This document shows, in pieces, positions 44,090 to 52,224 of a stretch of 64,000 nt of DNA. The notes under the pieces are model-generated. The model searched no databases and was not told where the DNA came from. It saw only the letters and a program-made list of their open reading frames with translations. Source of the stretch: G965202915 sp965205955 (GTDB lineage Bacteria; Pseudomonadota; Gammaproteobacteria; Eutrophobiales; Eutrophobiaceae). The stretch spans positions 496,001-560,000 of the forward strand of contig OZ242192.1 in assembly GCA_965205955.1 (NCBI GenBank). The letters are read 5' to 3'. Position 1 is the stretch's first letter; each line of letters begins with the position of its first letter. Made by a program: the position numbers and the translations under genes.

Positions 44090-44758
44090 ATGCCCGATAC
44101 CCCAAATGCAGTAATCATTGAACCGGACTCTGCTCATACCGCCAGTATAATCTGGCTGCATGGTCTGGGCGCCGATGGGCATGATTTTGAAACGATTGTG
44201 CCCGAATTGCGATTGCCGGGCGCCATGGGTATTCGTTTTATTTTTCCGCATGCGCCAAAACGTCCGGTAACTATCAATGGCGGAATGATCATGCGCGCCT
44301 GGTACGATATTAAAAATATCAATCTGCGTCAAACCGAAGATGCCGATGCGATCAACGCTTCCGGGGAGCTCCTGCACAATTTTATCGAGGCTGAACTGGC
44401 GCAGGGCATAGCCTCGAAACACATCATTATTGCCGGATTTTCACAAGGCGGCGCAATCGCCCTGCATGCCGCACTTCGCTATTCATCCCCACTGGCAGGC
44501 GTGTTGGCCCTATCCACGTACCTGCCACTTCCGGACCGGCTGTCGGATGAGGCCCATGCGGCGCAAAAACATACGCCGATCATGATGGCGCACGGAACAC
44601 TCGATCCGGTGATCCCGGTAAATCAAGGCAAAACTTCCGTAAACCAACTCGAACAGGCCGGCTACCGGATCGACTGGCATGAATACATGATCCAGCATAC
44701 GCTCTGCCCTGAAGAGATCGATGATATAAGCCGCTGGATTTGCGATACACTCGGTTAG
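44090..44758 (+). CDS. Carboxylesterase, alpha/beta hydrolase (EstB/YpfH family)
   Basis: Serine esterase of the small carboxylesterase/lysophospholipase family. Catalytic Ser in IAGFSQGGAIAL, Asp in GTLDPVIPV and His in MIQHTLCPEEI; the oxyanion segment is IIWLHGLGADGHDF. The product is 222 aa, normal for the family, with no signal peptide, so it is cytoplasmic. Divergent from lptM-lysA; a GC-rich hairpin (AACCGG / CCGGTT near 44802) follows the stop. Confidence 0.9.
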   Translation: MPDTPNAVIIEPDSAHTASIIWLHGLGADGHDFETIVPELRLPGAMGIRFIFPHAPKRPVTINGGMIMRAWYDIKNINLRQTEDADAINASGELLHNFIEAELAQGIASKHIIIAGFSQGGAIALHAALRYSSPLAGVLALSTYLPLPDRLSDEAHAAQKHTPIMMAHGTLDPVIPVNQGKTSVNQLEQAGYRIDWHEYMIQHTLCPEEIDDISRWICDTLG

Positions 44759-44853
44759 CCTGAGTTGCCTCGTAACCTGCCAGATTCAGGTTCGGAAAGT
44801 TTAACCGGCAAGTTTGACCGGTTGGCGCCAACAGCATATACAATGAGCTGGCA

Positions 44854-44973
44854 ATGGATATCCGGAAATACCTGAAATAACTCGACCGGGAGCTCAGTGC
44901 CGGCAACGCCACCGAGCACACCTACCGTCCCACCCTGCAAACCCTGCTGGAACAAATGCTGCAAGGTTATTGA
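44854..44973 (+). pseudogene. 5' remnant of a type IIG/ISP-like restriction-methylase gene
   Basis: The frame from ATG 44854 reads MDIRKYLK, stop, LDRELSAGNATEHTYRPTLQ, then TLLEQ and a stop. The segment GNATEHTYRPTLQTLLE resembles the N-terminus of large single-chain restriction-methylase proteins as I recall them. One in-frame stop and loss of everything after about 40 codons show that it is dead. The matching C-terminal end lies at 47505-47804 on the same strand, beyond the m5C cassette. Confidence 0.65.
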
Positions 44974-45033
44974 GATAGTATTCGTGCTACACCATCAATA
45001 AGTTCTGCATATTTGTACAGAACATTTAAAACA

Positions 45034-45447
45034 TTACTCTAATAGAGCAGATAAGCGGCGTATTTTAGTACTATTAAGCTTCCCGCGTATTAGATCATGC
45101 TCCCAGAACCGTATAACTATCCATCCCTTGATGGGCAATTCTTTACTAATTTCCTTGTCTCTCTGGATGTTTCGCCCAATCTTTTTCTCCCAATATTCCC
45201 TGTTTGATGACGGCATCCGACAATGTTTCGGGCATCCATGCCAAAAGCAACCATCTATAAAGACAGCAACCCTTCTTTTAAGAAAGACAAAGTCCGGTTT
45301 TCCCAAAAGAGGGTAATTTCTTCGCCATCCAATGATGTTTCGGTTTTTCAGTACTTCTATAAATTTTAGCTCGGTTGACCTGTTATAGCGGGAACGGACT
45401 TGCCTCATTATCCAAGAGCGTTTTTCCTTGTGAACATAGTCAGTCAT
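45034..45447 (-). CDS. vsr: Very short patch repair endonuclease Vsr
   Basis: Nicks DNA at T:G mismatches that arise when 5-methylcytosine deaminates. Family motifs: KRSWIMRQVRSRYNRSTEL, YPLLGKPDFVFLKRRVAVFIDGCFWHGC with the catalytic Asp and the zinc-site His/Cys, and WIVIRFWEHDL. The product is 137 aa. It overlaps the restriction gene by 8 nt. Its presence fits a partner enzyme that makes 5-methylcytosine. Confidence 0.94.
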   Translation of the reverse strand: MTDYVHKEKRSWIMRQVRSRYNRSTELKFIEVLKNRNIIGWRRNYPLLGKPDFVFLKRRVAVFIDGCFWHGCPKHCRMPSSNREYWEKKIGRNIQRDKEISKELPIKGWIVIRFWEHDLIRGKLNSTKIRRLSALLE

Positions 45448-46201
45448 TCACTGTCACAATTTCTATCCATGATTCGTCAAATTTTAACTCTTTCAAAACG
45501 CCTTCTTTATCCAATGGGACTGGCCGTTTAATTCTTATTGATAAACGCTCATTTGGAACATTTTCAATAATCGTAAACTGTGATCCATGAGGCTGCCATG
45601 TGAATTTATGAATTTCTGATTTTATTTCCCTGCCTTCAAGATTGCCTTTATTGTTCCAAGTCCAAGAATATGCGCCTAAATCATACATGACCGTATCAAA
45701 TTCAAAGATTGATAATGTAAGAAGTCCAGGCCCCTTTATCAAAACGACCGTTCGGAGGTGTTTGTAGTGTTGCCTGATAGCCGCAACGCGCTCATTATAT
45801 ATTTCTAGAATCTTAGCGCCAAGTTCATTAGGAGGGCGACCAGAAACGTTCTCATCTCCATAAGAAAATACCGGAGAATTGCGCCCGGAAATAAGCCTTA
45901 CTTTTTTCACCTTAAAAGGAGCCTTACTTTTAATTGTTTTTGCTCCCCAAGCGGTTTGCTCTAAAACCACATCGTCTAGCCCAACGTTTGATGGTTTCCA
46001 CTCCGCCCCTATCAAGCCTGCAAAAATTTCCTCCCAATCACTCCCTTCTAATCGGATTTCTGATTGCTCGACCCCTCTTGTGGCAAGAAGATATACAATC
46101 TCCCTACCCAGATTTACGGAAAAATCAGCCGGAAATTCATGTAGAGGATAAGGAGGATTATATTTTTCAACATTGCGAAGTTTAGGCCGTTTGGGCGTCA
46201 T
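45440..46201 (-). CDS. Putative type II restriction endonuclease
   Basis: A 253-aa protein that I do not recognise at family level. It is called a restriction enzyme because it is locked between a DNA cytosine methylase (20-nt overlap) and vsr (8-nt overlap). The stretch VGLDDVVLEQTAWGAKTIKSK resembles a PD-(D/E)XK core in which Asp and the E/K pair bind metal. The lower GC than neighbours fits acquisition from outside. The recognition site cannot be told. Confidence 0.7.
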   Translation of the reverse strand: MTPKRPKLRNVEKYNPPYPLHEFPADFSVNLGREIVYLLATRGVEQSEIRLEGSDWEEIFAGLIGAEWKPSNVGLDDVVLEQTAWGAKTIKSKAPFKVKKVRLISGRNSPVFSYGDENVSGRPPNELGAKILEIYNERVAAIRQHYKHLRTVVLIKGPGLLTLSIFEFDTVMYDLGAYSWTWNNKGNLEGREIKSEIHKFTWQPHGSQFTIIENVPNERLSIRIKRPVPLDKEGVLKELKFDESWIEIVTVND

Positions 46202-47183
46202 AGGTTCCCTTCATTTCCAGCAAGCGTTTCTGAGTGCGAGAGTGAACATCTTTTGCATCATAACCGATAGACCGAAGAACATTTCCTATCACTTGGCTAG
46301 CGACAGGAACAGGGAGGCTATTCCCGGCTTGTTTGCGGGTCTGACTGTCATTGCAAACGATCTTAAAATCCTCCGGGAATCCTTGCAGTCTCAACATCTC
46401 TCTCGAAGTAAGACGGCGCTCGCCATTCACCAACAAGTAATTGTAAGAAGCGCCAGCGCGTAACGCGCAAGAAAAGGGGTGGACTCCCACATTGCCACCT
46501 TTATTTTCGTGCCATATATTTGGTTCTGGCGGCAAATGTGTCCCTTCTACTTTTGCCTTTCTCCTTGCTCTTATGTGCGGGGAGGCAAAGAACTTTGCAG
46601 GAACCTTGTCTTCCAGAATATCTTTGAGGGGGCGCATTGATTTATCGCCAATAGGCCATTCAAAAATTTCCTTTGGATTCCGGATGCCTACAATAAAAAC
46701 TCTTTCCCTTTTCTGAGGCAAGCCAAAATCAAGGGCATTAAGCACTTTATAATCACATTCATAGTCCAAAGCCCTGATTGTCTTAATAATGCGCGACAAG
46801 GTGTGTCCTTGATTATGCCCAACAAGGAGTTTGACATTTTCAAGCACAAATGCTTTCGGTTTTTTGTCCTTCAGAATTCTTGCTATGTCAAAGAAAAGCG
46901 TCCCCCTTGTATCATCAAACCCTTTCATATCACCGATTATGCTAAATGGTTGGCAAGGAAATCCGGCAAGAAGGATATCGTGATCAGGAATTTCGGACGT
47001 TTTAAGAGCAGTGATATCGCCTTGCGGAGTGTCGAGGAAATTAGAAAAATAGGCTCTCCTGCATTCTTCGTCTATGTCGCTTGAGAAAGCGCACTCCGCC
47101 CAAATGCCGAATCTTGTAGCGGCTTCTTGCATGGCAAGGCGGAATCCGCCAATTCCGCAGAATAGGTCAATGTACTTTATCAT
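46182..47183 (-). CDS. DNA (cytosine-5) methyltransferase
   Basis: Methylates cytosine C5 in a specific DNA sequence, protecting it from the partner nuclease. The motifs in order are I DLFCGIGGFR, IV AGFPCQPFS with catalytic Cys, VI FVLENVK, VIII QKRERVFIVG, IX LTSREMLRLQGFP and X QAGNSLPVPVA. The target-recognition region lies between VIII and IX (~190-265). The product is 333 aa. First gene of the methylase-nuclease-vsr operon; all three overlap. Confidence 0.96.
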   Translation of the reverse strand: MIKYIDLFCGIGGFRLAMQEAATRFGIWAECAFSSDIDEECRRAYFSNFLDTPQGDITALKTSEIPDHDILLAGFPCQPFSIIGDMKGFDDTRGTLFFDIARILKDKKPKAFVLENVKLLVGHNQGHTLSRIIKTIRALDYECDYKVLNALDFGLPQKRERVFIVGIRNPKEIFEWPIGDKSMRPLKDILEDKVPAKFFASPHIRARRKAKVEGTHLPPEPNIWHENKGGNVGVHPFSCALRAGASYNYLLVNGERRLTSREMLRLQGFPEDFKIVCNDSQTRKQAGNSLPVPVASQVIGNVLRSIGYDAKDVHSRTQKRLLEMKGTYDAQTA

Positions 47184-47367
47184 CTCCTCAATTCATTAAA
47201 TTACCACAACATATGCAAGGAAGAAAAGGGAGAATCGTGTCTGAACGCAACCCCCCCAGCGCGTAGTATTATAGCCCTCTATATTGTTGTATACTTGAAT
47301 CAATCGCGTATGCGCTCCCGTAATTTGCTGAAACCAGACAACCCCGTTGCTCGCCACCCATATTAGC

Positions 47368-47487
47368 ATGACCGATCTCTCCACCCAAGTCACCGCACGC
47401 AATACCCGCGAGACCGGCATTTCCTTGTCGGTCAACCTTGATGGCGCTAGTGCCGCATGGTTGGAGATCAGCGTACCATTTTTAGGT
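47368..47487 (+). pseudogene. Fragment resembling the 5' end of hisB
   Basis: Reads MTDLSTQVTARNTRETGISL, then SVNLDG and ISVPFLG. This matches the HisB N-terminus (compare ARINRETKETRIEVEINLDG and GIPFL in the intact gene at 13010) and then breaks off. The DNA is well diverged from the intact gene, so it is not a recent copy. It joins directly to the restriction-methylase remnant in another frame. Confidence 0.5.
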
Positions 47488-47504
47488 ATAGGAAGAATAG
47501 ACCA

Positions 47505-47804
47505 TGCTTTCCAGACAACATCAAACTATCAACCGGCTACCCCGAAACCGGCGACAACAAAATCACCGATGCCAAAAACCGCCTCGGCAAAGTCCACATC
47601 AACCAAACCCAATACTTCACCGACGTCCCCGAAGTGGCCTGGAACTTCCACATCGGCGGCTACCAACCCGCCCAAAAATGGCTAAAAGACCGCAAAAACC
47701 GCACCCTCGACCACAACGATATCACCCACTACCAGAAGATCATCGTAGCCCTGACCGAGACCGCCCGACTGATGGGGGAAATAGATAAGGTGAGCAAGGA
47801 TTAG
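47505..47804 (+). pseudogene. 3' remnant of a type IIG/ISP-like restriction-methylase gene
   Basis: Reads VHINQTQYFTDVPEVAWNFH, IGGYQPAQKWLKDRK, and HYQKIIVALTETARLMGEID before the stop. This is the conserved C-terminal end of large restriction-methylase proteins with a separate specificity region. There is no start or methylase domain. Together with 44854-44973 it marks the two ends of one earlier gene. Confidence 0.8.
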
Positions 47805-47865
47805 TGACAGGAAGTTGCCTTTATTTTTCAATCCAGTAAGATGCCGTGTACAGGTTTATGGGGTA

Positions 47866-48057
47866 ATGACCAAGAAAAACAAAACCACTGCGGACTATCT
47901 AGAGACTCTTGAAGAGCTCAAAAAGCAATATCAGCAATATTTGGAAGTAAGTCGCCTTTATGAGTTACCGACGTTGCAAGAGGCAAAGGGGCCTGAGATT
48001 CAACCGGCCAGCTTGGAATATCCCCTCACCACGAACACAATCTCCGTAAAACAATAG
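47866..48057 (+). CDS. Small coiled-coil ORF (63 aa), unknown
   Basis: ATG 47866 opens a 63-codon frame. Residues ~5-35 form an amphipathic helix (TADYLETLEELKKQYQQYLE); the rest is Pro-rich and loose. The next ORF starts 1 bp after its stop, suggesting that they were one transcription unit. No family is recognised. It lies in a zone of gene fragments and may be the intact partner of the broken gene behind it. Confidence 0.4.
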   Translation: MTKKNKTTADYLETLEELKKQYQQYLEVSRLYELPTLQEAKGPEIQPASLEYPLTTNTISVKQ

Positions 48058-48058
48058 G

Positions 48059-48415
48059 ATGTCTTCGTGGAGTGAATTATTAGCTTCTTATCAGAAAAAG
48101 GTTCAAGAAGATCCCGGGTGGCTTGGTAGATCGCTCAAATCTTCCTTGGTTGATATTTCCAAACTTCGCGGCACTTCCGCCGTTATTTTCTACGCCTCTT
48201 TTTTTCTCCAAAAAACCCTGACCTTCCCCCCTCCAGAGTATCCACTTTCTGTAAGAGAGTATTCCCACTTTAAGCCGCCTGCTCAAACTCTGCCGGTGAC
48301 CGGCACCACCCTGATGTGTGCCTGCAGCCACGCGACCTGCCACAACGCCAGACGCTTTCTGGGCTACCTCATAGAGCATCTGTCCTACGACCTGATCTCT
48401 ATTCATGCAGGCTGA
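48059..48415 (+). pseudogene. Fragment of an SDH-family (Clp-fold) serine protease gene joined to a possible transposase relic
   Basis: The first ~50 residues (SWSELLASYQKKVQEDPGWL, later SKLRGTSAVIFYASFFLQK) look like the N-terminus of the serine dehydrogenase proteinase family. The catalytic part is missing. After about residue 75 the frame reads CHNARRFLGYLIEHLSYDLI, which weakly resembles an integrase core of an IS481-type transposase. The frame is open but the product would be a chimera of two broken ends. Confidence 0.45.
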
Positions 48416-48450
48416 CTGATTTGTCTCACAAGTACTGAACCCGGACAAAA

Positions 48451-48572
48451 ATGTATAAAAAATCGCAATAATTATGTATAATAAGCGGCGAAATATGTAT
48501 ATTAGCGGCAGAAGTATATAAAAAGTTGACCCTTAACGGAAATATGTATAAAAAATAAGAAAAAATATACAT
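48451..48572. promoter_or_regulatory. Cluster of ATGTATA motifs upstream of fic
   Basis: Direct copies of ATGTATA at 48451, 48474, 48495 and 48544, and an inverted copy TATACAT at 48566-48572, with a partial GTATATA at 48514. Two copies continue into similar sequence (ATAAGCGGCGAA and TTAGCGGCAGAA). The block is very AT-rich and ends 30 bp before the fic start. It looks like a multi-site operator; the binding protein is unknown. Confidence 0.5.
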
Positions 48573-48602
48573 TTAACTGCATCATCAACCCCAGCACAAA
48601 CC

Positions 48603-49703
48603 ATGATCCCCACCACCCCAAACCACGACCCGCAGTTGCCGTGGAACAACCTGCCGCAATTGCCGCCCGCAGACGACATCGAAACGCCCGCCATCCTCAA
48701 AGCCTGCATCCCGGCAAGGGCGGAACTGGCACGGGTCAATGCGCTGGCGGAGACATTGCCGAACAGGGAGGTACTGTTTCAAACCATACCGCTACAGGAG
48801 GCGCGTAGCAGTTCCGAAATTGAAAACATTGTGACCACCAGCGACGTGCTGTACCAGGCGCTGGCATCCAACAATCAGGGAATCGATGCCAACGCCAGGG
48901 AGGTGTTGCGCTACCGCGAAGCCCTTGGAGAAGGGGTCGAGAGTTTGCAAGGGCAGGCGGAGTTGAACGTTGCCATGTTTGAGCAGATCTGCTCGCGCAT
49001 CCGTGACTTGAAAGTCCGGGTGCGGCGTGACGAACAAATCCAGATCGGCAATGCAGCTACTGGCCGTATCACCTATACTCCGCCCGCCGGGGGGTATCTG
49101 GGTGGTCTGCTTGCCAATCTGGAGCGCTTTATTGCCGATGATGAAGACCGGGTAGATCCGCTGATCAAGATGGCGGTCATGCACTACCAGTTCGAAGCGA
49201 TTCATCCGTTCACGGACGGCAACGGCAGGACCGGCCGCGTATTAAATATACTTTACTTGATACGACGTCAGTTGTTGAGCGCTCCGGTTTTGTATCTCAG
49301 CCGGTTTTTCATCGAGCACCGAAACGACTACTACCGATGCCTGCGAAGCGTAACCGAAGATGCGCGGTGGGAACAGTGGATTCTCTACGTGCTGAAAGCC
49401 GTGGAGCACACCTCGCGCGATACGGCGGCGAGGATTGAAGCGATGCGCAAGTTGATCGAAAGCATTACCAATGCCGCACGCGTGGGAGGCACTAAAGCGG
49501 CGGAACGGGGGGGCTTTGTTGAGCTGCTTTTCAAATGGCCCTATTGCAAAATCGGCATTGTTGAAAGAGAACTTGAATGCTCAAGAGTGACGGCGACCCG
49601 GTACCTGAACGAAATGGCTCATCTCAGATTGCTTGAACGGGTCAAACGCGGCCGCGATCTGTATTACATCAATACGGAATTGATGAGCCTGTTGGCGCAG
49701 TAA
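48603..49703 (+). CDS. Fic-family protein AMP-transferase (class II, self-inhibited)
   Basis: Fic enzymes add AMP to hydroxyl side chains of target proteins. The active-site loop HPFTDGNGRTGR starts at H201 and is complete. The inhibitory motif S-x-x-x-E-N lies N-terminal of it (S70-E74-N75, in SSSEIENI), which makes this class II, where the Glu blocks ATP binding. The C-terminal ~80 residues contain a winged-helix-like region (KIGIVERELECSRVTATRYL), so it may bind DNA and regulate itself through the upstream ATGTATA sites. The product is 366 aa. No antitoxin gene is adjacent, as expected when the inhibitor is built in. Confidence 0.93.
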   Translation: MIPTTPNHDPQLPWNNLPQLPPADDIETPAILKACIPARAELARVNALAETLPNREVLFQTIPLQEARSSSEIENIVTTSDVLYQALASNNQGIDANAREVLRYREALGEGVESLQGQAELNVAMFEQICSRIRDLKVRVRRDEQIQIGNAATGRITYTPPAGGYLGGLLANLERFIADDEDRVDPLIKMAVMHYQFEAIHPFTDGNGRTGRVLNILYLIRRQLLSAPVLYLSRFFIEHRNDYYRCLRSVTEDARWEQWILYVLKAVEHTSRDTAARIEAMRKLIESITNAARVGGTKAAERGGFVELLFKWPYCKIGIVERELECSRVTATRYLNEMAHLRLLERVKRGRDLYYINTELMSLLAQ

Positions 49704-50025
49704 GTGGTCACGGTTGCGCACGCGGCATAATGTACGCTTAGGCCTGGCGTCGTGCCACGTTCCAGCAACGCCCACTAAACATAGTACAAGCAACGAGCTC
49801 CTGCTCGCGGAAATCGACCGGGGTGCCGGGTTCTGGTGGGGGTGGAAAGGAAAATCGCAATAATACGGCCAGGAAAAAATATTTCGCCGATATCCTGACG
49901 GATAGACCCCATCCTTGTGATTACAGATCAAACAAACTGCGCCCTATATCGATGGAATGGATTTGCGTCGCAGAGAGCAGGGAGTAAGGAGTATTTCCCC
50001 CCACATTCTCTTTAATGCCTGGCCC
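49704..50025. other. Intergenic region, no gene seen
   Basis: About 320 bp between two convergent genes. No terminator with a clear U-tract, RNA gene or convincing ORF is visible. It may contain decayed sequence, like the fragments upstream of fic. Confidence 0.35.
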
Positions 50026-51300
50026 TCAAACTCCTGACCGACTGTCGGGATTATGCTCTCCAAAGACCTCGTTCCAGTTTATCCTGCCCGTCATTTGCAT
50101 GAAGACAAACAGGGTGATAACGGAAAAAACGGTCACGATCATTCCGGTTATTCCTTTGAAAAAGAAGGAAAACGAAAATACGATTAAATAGATGAACTGG
50201 GAAATTGGCGCATAGATAAAGGCGAACCAGTTTGGCGTAAACAGCCTGAGATACGTTATGGTCAGCAACAGGGATATGACGGAAGCGATAGCAAAAGTGA
50301 GATGAATATTCAGATGATCGGAAAAATAGGAATACATCAGGTGGAAGGAAAAAAAGCTGGCCGCCAGGAAAAAATAATTCATCGGATGGATATTTATTTT
50401 TGTGACCACGGAGATGAGCAATATAGTCATAAAGAAAAATAACAGCGATATTGGCGCAAAGAAGGAGGTGCGACTTACGATCTTTCCGGGATTGAGTTTA
50501 TTGGGTATTTCCAATCCAATGTCCTTTCCGGTGATCGTGTTTCCAAACTTCCAAACCAATTCATTCCCGTCATCCAATTTGTTTTTTTCGACAGGTGACA
50601 TTGTTCCATGGGGAAAATCGTAATTGTCGAAATCGGTGATGATCTTCAGTAAAAAATCATTGACCTGCATAAGTTTCTCTGTGTCCGGGGAAATAAAATA
50701 ATAGAGTTGCCCCATGCCGGTGGATCGATAGGCGATTTGCAAATTCACTATTCCTTCCCTGTCAGGGGTGACTTCGACTTCTCGTTTGTTGATCATGGGC
50801 AACACATTCTCTGCCGGCTCCCCGTTAATGATGAATTTGATGTCGTCATAAATCGAATCTGTAGATTCCAAGGTCGCCAGTACGTAATAGCGCTTATCGG
50901 GATCGAAGTTCCTCATTTGGAATTGATAATCTCCTGTGAATTCCATCTTGAAGGTAGGGAACCATAGATTGCCCTTTTTTCTTTGATCCAAAAGAACCCG
51001 GATCAGGACCTCCGAACTCGTTAACGTACTGTCTTCTTTTTTCCAATATTCTTTTTTTATGACTTTATCGTCTACGATCTCTTTTCTATACTTCAACTCT
51101 TTTGAATAGGCTACAGGGCTTTTTATCGTCAGCCTGCCGCCATAGAGTCTTTCTACTTCCTTACGCAAGTCCTCGGTCATTTTATCAGTTCTGTTCTGAC
51201 TGGTGCCTCCCAGGATGATCCATGCAATGAGAGCAGCAAGAAAAATGAATCCAATGGCCACGAGACCTTTGATCGTTATGATTTTTTCTCCATTCTTCAT
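50026..51300 (-). CDS. CreD-like inner-membrane protein
   Basis: A 424-aa protein. One N-terminal transmembrane helix (~11-31) precedes a large periplasmic domain to about residue 285; then come about five C-terminal helices. The segment KINIHPMNYFFLAASFFSFH is like the K-x-x-IHP-x-x-Y-x-x-x region of CreD. CreD proteins are envelope proteins linked to CreBC and beta-lactam responses in some bacteria, but no creBC genes are here. AT-rich codon use contrasts with the core genes around it, which suggests acquisition. Confidence 0.6.
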   Translation of the reverse strand: MKNGEKIITIKGLVAIGFIFLAALIAWIILGGTSQNRTDKMTEDLRKEVERLYGGRLTIKSPVAYSKELKYRKEIVDDKVIKKEYWKKEDSTLTSSEVLIRVLLDQRKKGNLWFPTFKMEFTGDYQFQMRNFDPDKRYYVLATLESTDSIYDDIKFIINGEPAENVLPMINKREVEVTPDREGIVNLQIAYRSTGMGQLYYFISPDTEKLMQVNDFLLKIITDFDNYDFPHGTMSPVEKNKLDDGNELVWKFGNTITGKDIGLEIPNKLNPGKIVSRTSFFAPISLLFFFMTILLISVVTKINIHPMNYFFLAASFFSFHLMYSYFSDHLNIHLTFAIASVISLLLTITYLRLFTPNWFAFIYAPISQFIYLIVFSFSFFFKGITGMIVTVFSVITLFVFMQMTGRINWNEVFGEHNPDSRSGV

Positions 51301-51719
51301 CTGCTTACCAGTTCAATGATGCAAAAAAGGGGGAGTTCACGATTCCCTGATATTGGGACCACACGCAGTCGCCATAGCTGTGTTGTGCGCGTGCTTCTGT
51401 AATGACATAAGAGATGATTGCATTAGATATAAGTTTCCTGTCGAATATCGAAACGGCAGTATAGTGTATCTGACTGTGTATACAAAAACATGTATTCGGT
51501 CCATGTTTCGGGCTTTGACGGGATACTTCCCGGTAAAAAAGTCGGATTTGGCGAATGCTCGACATGTTCTATAGACCGGGGCTGCAAACCCTGCTATCAT
51601 TCCTTGAACGAGGACAATCGAAAGTGCCAAAAGTAGCGGACCAAATAAAACAGCTTGCAATCGGTATGTATTTCAGGTGGAATTGCACTCTCTGATTAAT
51701 TTCTGCGTATAATTTCTCT
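51301..51719. repeat. Intergenic region with a dispersed repeat (family 2)
   Basis: 51440-51660 resembles 55930-56240. On the minus strand both can be read as LVxGxxAxFAAPV followed downstream by a Y-x-V-R segment. At DNA level CGAATA...CGGCAxTAxTGT and GCTGCAAA...CTATCATTCCTTGAACGAG correspond to similar words in the other copy. The identity is diverged and broken by indels, as in an old mobile or structured element. The last 60 bp should hold the trxA promoter. Confidence 0.45.
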
Positions 51720-52046
51720 ATGAGTGACAATTTAATTCATGTGACGGATTCCAGCTTTGAACAGGATGTTTTAAAGGCGGATAAACCGGTCATCGTTGAT
51801 TTCTGGGCTGAGTGGTGCGGGCCATGCAAGGTCATCGCCCCTATTCTGGATGAGTTGGCCGGCGGATATAAGGATAAAATGATAGTGGCTAAAATAGATA
51901 TCGATCAAAATCAGGAGATGCCGGTGAAATACGGTGTGCGGGGGATCCCCACGCTGATTCTCTTCCATAATGGGGACGTTGTGGCAACCAAGGTGGGCGC
52001 TGCTTCAAAATCTCAGCTCGAGGCATTTATCGATAGCCACATTTAA
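51720..52046 (+). CDS. trxA: Thioredoxin 1
   Basis: General cytoplasmic dithiol reductase. Active site WCGPCK (C33, C36), preceded by VIVDFWAE; the cis-Pro is in RGIPTLILF and GAASKSQLEAFI closes the fold. The product is 108 aa. It lies upstream of rho in the same direction, the standard gammaproteobacterial pair. Confidence 0.97.
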   Translation: MSDNLIHVTDSSFEQDVLKADKPVIVDFWAEWCGPCKVIAPILDELAGGYKDKMIVAKIDIDQNQEMPVKYGVRGIPTLILFHNGDVVATKVGAASKSQLEAFIDSHI

Positions 52047-52224
52047 ATAAAATCCGGACTGGACATATTTTGAATTTTGTGCTATATAAATCATATATAA
52101 GTAAATCCTTAGATATTTTCTTTATTCAACCTTAAATAAAAATCCTTCGATAACACGGAGTTTCAGGGGCCAAGCGCATCCCGTTTGGAACCAACACCAC
52201 TTTAATCAAACTGGCCGAGAATCT
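52047..52224 (+). promoter_or_regulatory. AT-rich leader between trxA and rho
   Basis: 178 bp, very AT-rich in the first half, then CGGAG and a mixed segment before the rho ATG. In E. coli the rho leader mediates autoregulation by Rho-dependent attenuation. No stem with a U-tract is visible here, so independent expression of rho is an inference. Confidence 0.35.

Noticed and set aside
51337..51660. 107-codon minus-strand ORF upstream of trxA as a real gene
   Set aside because: Its homologous copy near 56 kb is broken into different frames, which suggests a non-coding or decayed repeat.
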